Positions 61,690 to 64,000 of a stretch of DNA of 64,000 nucleotides are shown here, piece after piece (position 1 is the stretch's first letter; each line of letters begins with the position of its first letter). The notes under the pieces are model-generated. The model was not told the DNA's origin. It made no database searches and saw only the letters and a program-made list of their open reading frames with translations. Location of the stretch: positions 94,652 to 158,651 of the IMG/VR virus record IMGVR_UViG_3300047089_000307; one strand, written 5' to 3'. The DNA is from a virus. A program made the position numbers and the translations under genes.

Positions 61690-61701
61690 TTCCTGCGAAT
61701 T

Positions 61702-61902
61702 TCAGACGTGAACGGCCATCGTGGTGATGACCACGGATAGCGCGAAGAACGGACTGAATGCCAGCGCGTAGCAAACAGGCGAGAAAATCTCGGCCACGAT
61801 GCCCCGGATGTTACTCCGGTAGGCGCGCCGGAAAAGCGGGTACGTGACTGCCGTGATCGCCAGCGTTGCGTAGAGAGTATCAGCGGGTATCATGGTGAGC
61901 AT
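61702..61902 (-). CDS. Small membrane protein
   Basis: 66 residues from the ATG after GGGAGAGAAG. Two hydrophobic helices (~8-25 and ~42-62). Function unknown. Confidence 0.65.
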   Translation of the reverse strand: MLTMIPADTLYATLAITAVTYPLFRRAYRSNIRGIVAEIFSPVCYALAFSPFFALSVVITTMAVHV

Positions 61903-62157
61903 GGCGAAATCTTCTCTCCCTCTTGGGTGGCATGGGCTAGGTACGGTCACCCATGCCGGACTGAGCTACGCTACTGAGGTACCCGTAGCCGTGAAACGTG
62001 GAATTCCCCGTGTTCCTGGTGTACGCATTTTCAGCGTTGTGCTTGATCCGGATAAGGACCAGGAACACGGGGAATCGCGGCACTGGCGAGAGTCGGACTC
62101 GCACGCTAGCTGCGGACGCTAGCGCTCACCGTGAGCGATGCCGGATAGGAGGGACAG
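61903..62157. other. Non-coding gap with large inverted repeat
   Basis: An 18-bp perfect inverted repeat (ATTCCCCGTGTTCCTGGT at 62003-62020 and its complement at 62058-62075) spans a 37-base loop. Further on, GAGAGTCGGACTCGC and GCTAGC repeats occur. Could be a terminator, a leader structure or a protein target. No convincing gene on either strand. Confidence 0.55.
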
Positions 62158-62316
62158 TTACAACGGGAGTTGCTTGCTGCCGTAGCAGTAACGGCCGTCT
62201 TGATTCTTGTGAACGTGGAGCTTGCCCTTAACGCCGAGTGCCAGGATCTTTCCGCATCGCTGGCACTTACCGCGCGTGATACCGCTAGGGGTTGGCTTGT
62301 ATGCCCTGGTTGCCAT
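62158..62316 (-). CDS. Small zinc-binding protein
   Basis: 52 residues; GGAGGACA ribosome site. GKCQRCGKILALG then LHVHKNQDGRYC: a CxxC...H...C zinc site in a basic protein. Confidence 0.75.
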   Translation of the reverse strand: MATRAYKPTPSGITRGKCQRCGKILALGVKGKLHVHKNQDGRYCYGSKQLPL

Positions 62317-62351
62317 TGTCCTGTCCTCCTGCTGTGTCCTGCCTCACCGTT

Positions 62352-62435
62352 GCCGGCTAGGTAGCACGCGGGACGATTGCCCCGAATGCTGCCTAGCCGG
62401 CCGGCCGCGCGTGTCGCGTGGCCGGCCGGCTGCGC
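62352..62435 (-). other. Two adjacent GC-rich stem-loops
   Basis: GCCGGCTAGGTAGCA pairs with TGCTGCCTAGCCGGC, and next to it GCCGGCCGGC arms enclose a CGCGACACGCGC part. Placed between the genes at 62438 and 62316 like the intercistronic elements, but doubled. Confidence 0.65.
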
Positions 62436-62437
62436 TG

Positions 62438-63070
62438 CTAGTTGCGGTTGAGGATTTGCTGACCGCGCGACGTGCGCCGGCGCGCCGGCTGCGGAGTACC
62501 TTGCGTCACGGTGACCTCACCGTTGGCGTTCTCCGCTGCCGGCTTCTTCACGGTCAGCCGGAAGTGGATGTCATGCCCGACATTCCACGTGGGGTCAACC
62601 TTGTTGTCCGGAATCCACTTGACGGGAACCACGGTTCCGTTCTTCTCCGTGATCGTTCCGGCCACGGGAGCGTTAGTCTCGGGGTCGGTTTCCGTAACGC
62701 GGAAACTCGCGTCCTTGTCCGCATCCTTGCGCGTCCAGTGCGCCGGCGCGTGCTTGGGAAGGTAGGGGTTGAGGTTGTGGAGCTCGGCATACGCGCGGAT
62801 GTAATTGCGGAAGTCTTCCGCATCCTGCTCTGTCGCGTCCGCCTTACGGGCCCTCAGGTCAAGATGGATCTTGTAAGTGCTTTCCATCGTGGCCAGGATT
62901 CCGGGCACCTCCGCCAGAGCGGCGGCAACGTCCGGCGGAATGGTGACCGTGGTCTTCTTGACCAGGGTGACCGCACCGAACGCACTCAGCGCGAAGAAGC
63001 CGCTGGGACTCGGGTTAGCCGGCGCGCTGGTCTCGGAGGGATTGGTCGTGGTGTCAGTGGTGCCAGGCAT
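62438..63070 (-). CDS. First gene of the leftward string, unknown function
   Basis: 210 residues. Thr/Ser/Pro-rich start with FGAVTLVKKTTVTIPPDV (the FGAVTLV shared with the SprT-like protein), a helical region (~50-95), then a conserved-looking beta region around WNVGHDIHFRLTVKKPA. Recalls abundant DNA-binding or nucleoid-like phage proteins, but that is a guess. Lower G+C than most of the string. Confidence 0.72.
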   Translation of the reverse strand: MPGTTDTTTNPSETSAPANPSPSGFFALSAFGAVTLVKKTTVTIPPDVAAALAEVPGILATMESTYKIHLDLRARKADATEQDAEDFRNYIRAYAELHNLNPYLPKHAPAHWTRKDADKDASFRVTETDPETNAPVAGTITEKNGTVVPVKWIPDNKVDPTWNVGHDIHFRLTVKKPAAENANGEVTVTQGTPQPARRRTSRGQQILNRN

Positions 63071-63177
63071 GGTGTGCCCTTTCTAGTGTTCCGGGGCCCT
63101 CTGGCGGGCCCTCCTGCCCGGGCCCGCTGCGGGCCCGCGCGCGGGCCCGATTTCTCTTGCCCACTGCTCTCAGAATA

Positions 63178-63215
63178 CGCTAGTGTCGGGGAATACGCCA
63201 ATGTCCAGGTCAGGA
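63178..63215 (-). promoter_or_regulatory. Candidate promoter of the leftward string
   Basis: Read leftward: TTGGCG, 18 bases, then TATTCT and a short leader to the gene at 63070. It sits just inside the 63221 palindrome, as a repressed promoter would. Confidence 0.45.
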
Positions 63216-63220
63216 CCATA

Positions 63221-63239
63221 ATTCGAACGGTGTTCGAAT
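63221..63239. promoter_or_regulatory. 19-bp palindromic operator
   Basis: Perfect 8-base arms ATTCGAAC and GTTCGAAT around GGT. It resembles the actinobacterial LexA box except that the spacing is one base short, so the true binder is open. Confidence 0.6.
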
Positions 63240-63560
63240 GCCTCGGAACTAGGACAAAACGGACTCTGGTCACAGGAGTAACAGGACAACAGCAACATGA
63301 GTCACATCAGTCGCAAGAGGCATCCCGAGTTACATAGTTAGGCGAGGTAACGACTAATATGGTAACAGCATGGCTGCAAGACGGTAACGGGATGGTAACG
63401 AGATCTCGGCCGCCCCCGCCACTCTCGATTATCCATGGCTATAGTCATGCATGGTCGACCCTAAGAACTGCCGGCCTGTTGTCAATCGAGCCCCACTGTC
63501 GGCGAGACCAGGTCGGCCTGCCTGTTGCGCTAGCTGGCCGGCTGCCGAGCACGGCCACGT

Positions 63561-63687
63561 GTGCTAGCCATAGTGCTAGCATGAGCAAGCATAGCCTCTG
63601 ACCTGCGACGATGTGATCGTTAGTTACCGTTGCTAACGGTGTACCGATCGGTCCATGCTAGCCCACGTGCTAGCATGAGCAAGCAAA
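63561..63687. repeat. Direct 34-bp repeat pair
   Basis: GTGCTAGC...TGCTAGCATGAGCAAGCA occurs at 63561-63594 and again at 63654-63687 with few changes; each contains two GCTAGC palindromes. Confidence 0.75.
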
Positions 63688-64000
63688 GTCATGTCGTTAG
63701 CCATGTTAACGACCCAGCTACGACAGTGATCGCCATGCCACGTACATACTCGACTACACGACACACCACGCTAAGCTACGTCACCACCCGTCCACTGTCC
63801 CATACCATCGATCAGTCACATACAGTCACAACGATGGTCACCACCACATGACCATGTACCACCCTACGCTACAGTGGTCGACTACATGTGTGCCATGGTC
63901 ACCATACCATGACCATGGTCGACTACACGATGATGGTCGACGATAGTGAACGAGGGTAGTCGACCATGGTCGTACTTTTTGCGTACAAGTGTTCGAGGAC

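Larger units (their letters stand above)
63071..64000. other. Non-coding, lower-GC control or origin region
   Basis: No convincing gene on either strand. A G/C-rich inverted stretch follows at 63095-63150, and the palindrome ATTCGAAC-GGT-GTTCGAAT lies at 63221-63239. Many GGTAAC/GTTAC copies occur at 63345-63650; two 34-base direct repeats at 63561-63594 and 63654-63687; and dense GTCGAC, CCATGG and CATG palindromes at 63770-63980. It probably holds the promoter of the leftward string and perhaps an origin, partition site or genome end. Confidence 0.55.

Noticed and set aside
62078-62110. tRNA-like 3' half on the minus strand (GCGAGTCCGACTCTCGCCA)
   Set aside because: The T-loop signature is imperfect, there is no matching acceptor 5' strand and no anticodon arm. 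GAGTC/GACTC is just a small palindrome.
61892-62231. Plus-strand genes in the gap left of the zinc protein
   Set aside because: Frames overlap the perfect inverted repeat and have no ribosome sites.
63221-63239. LexA (SOS) box
   Set aside because: The arms fit but the spacer is 3 instead of 4 bases, so I call it only a palindromic operator.
63359-63851. Two plus-strand reading frames of 70-80 codons
   Set aside because: No ribosome sites, repeat-derived codons (Ser/Thr/His) and overlap with palindromes; treated as non-coding.
1-64000. rRNA genes, integrase, terminase or capsid genes
   Set aside because: Looked for their typical motifs on both strands; none seen.

Overview
This window looks like part of the genome of a large, very GC-rich actinobacterial phage or phage-plasmid. 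Support: dozens of short, tightly packed genes with ATGA/GTGA stop-start overlaps, many GTG starts, and families typical of actinophages (RuvC-like resolvase, PrimPol/SF3/PolA replicase, HNH enzymes, DUF1906-type lysin, SprT-like and CCLG-type small phage proteins). I see no virion structural genes, terminase, integrase, rRNA or tRNA gene, so this is an accessory and replication region of a longer molecule, and a large plasmid cannot be excluded.

Left third (1-15.6 kb, mostly plus strand): a damaged left end with a duplicated HAD-gene fragment, then a nearly gapless run of small genes: ribbon-helix-helix protein, SLOG protein, HAD phosphatases, zinc-binding miniproteins, a C5 cytosine methyltransferase and a RuvC-like resolvase. 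From 12.2 to 15.6 kb lies a tandem family of small proteins that share two degenerate internal repeats and a C-terminal tail of the form ARxLTLxEMM; further members lie at 21.9-22.8 kb, and the same tail ends otherwise unrelated proteins, including the RuvC-like enzyme.

Middle (15.6-34 kb, mixed strands): a minus-strand ParB-like protein and SF1 helicase, a 1.6 kb degenerate pentamer repeat tract containing five copies of the 3' end of the neighbouring gene, a minus-strand coiled-coil gene, a HIT protein, and a prolyl-tRNA synthetase that appears to have been inserted. Then comes a 1562-residue replicase combining PrimPol, SF3 helicase, 3'-5' exonuclease and family A polymerase; its linker DNA is full of GGAGGGT/CCCTCCAC-type iterons and a CA repeat. 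An excisionase-like protein, a lysin and an HNH endonuclease close the plus-strand part, ended by a clear bidirectional terminator at 34.2 kb.

Right half (34.2-63.1 kb, almost entirely minus strand): a long leftward gene string of small phage proteins with Ku, three homing-type or HNH enzymes in the window as a whole, a GMC oxidoreductase, a muconolactone-isomerase-like protein, a tandem phosphoribosyltransferase-like protein and a SprT-like metalloprotease. From 38.6 kb rightward about twenty gene boundaries carry a conserved long stem-loop with covarying outer and inner stems, lying directly after a stop codon and just before the next leader or promoter. The string appears to be driven from a non-coding, less GC-rich 0.9 kb at the right end that holds a 19-bp palindromic operator and many short palindromes and direct repeats.

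The clearest candidates for something undescribed are the tail-sharing protein family, the intercistronic stem-loop family, and the four-domain replicase with its own possible iterons.
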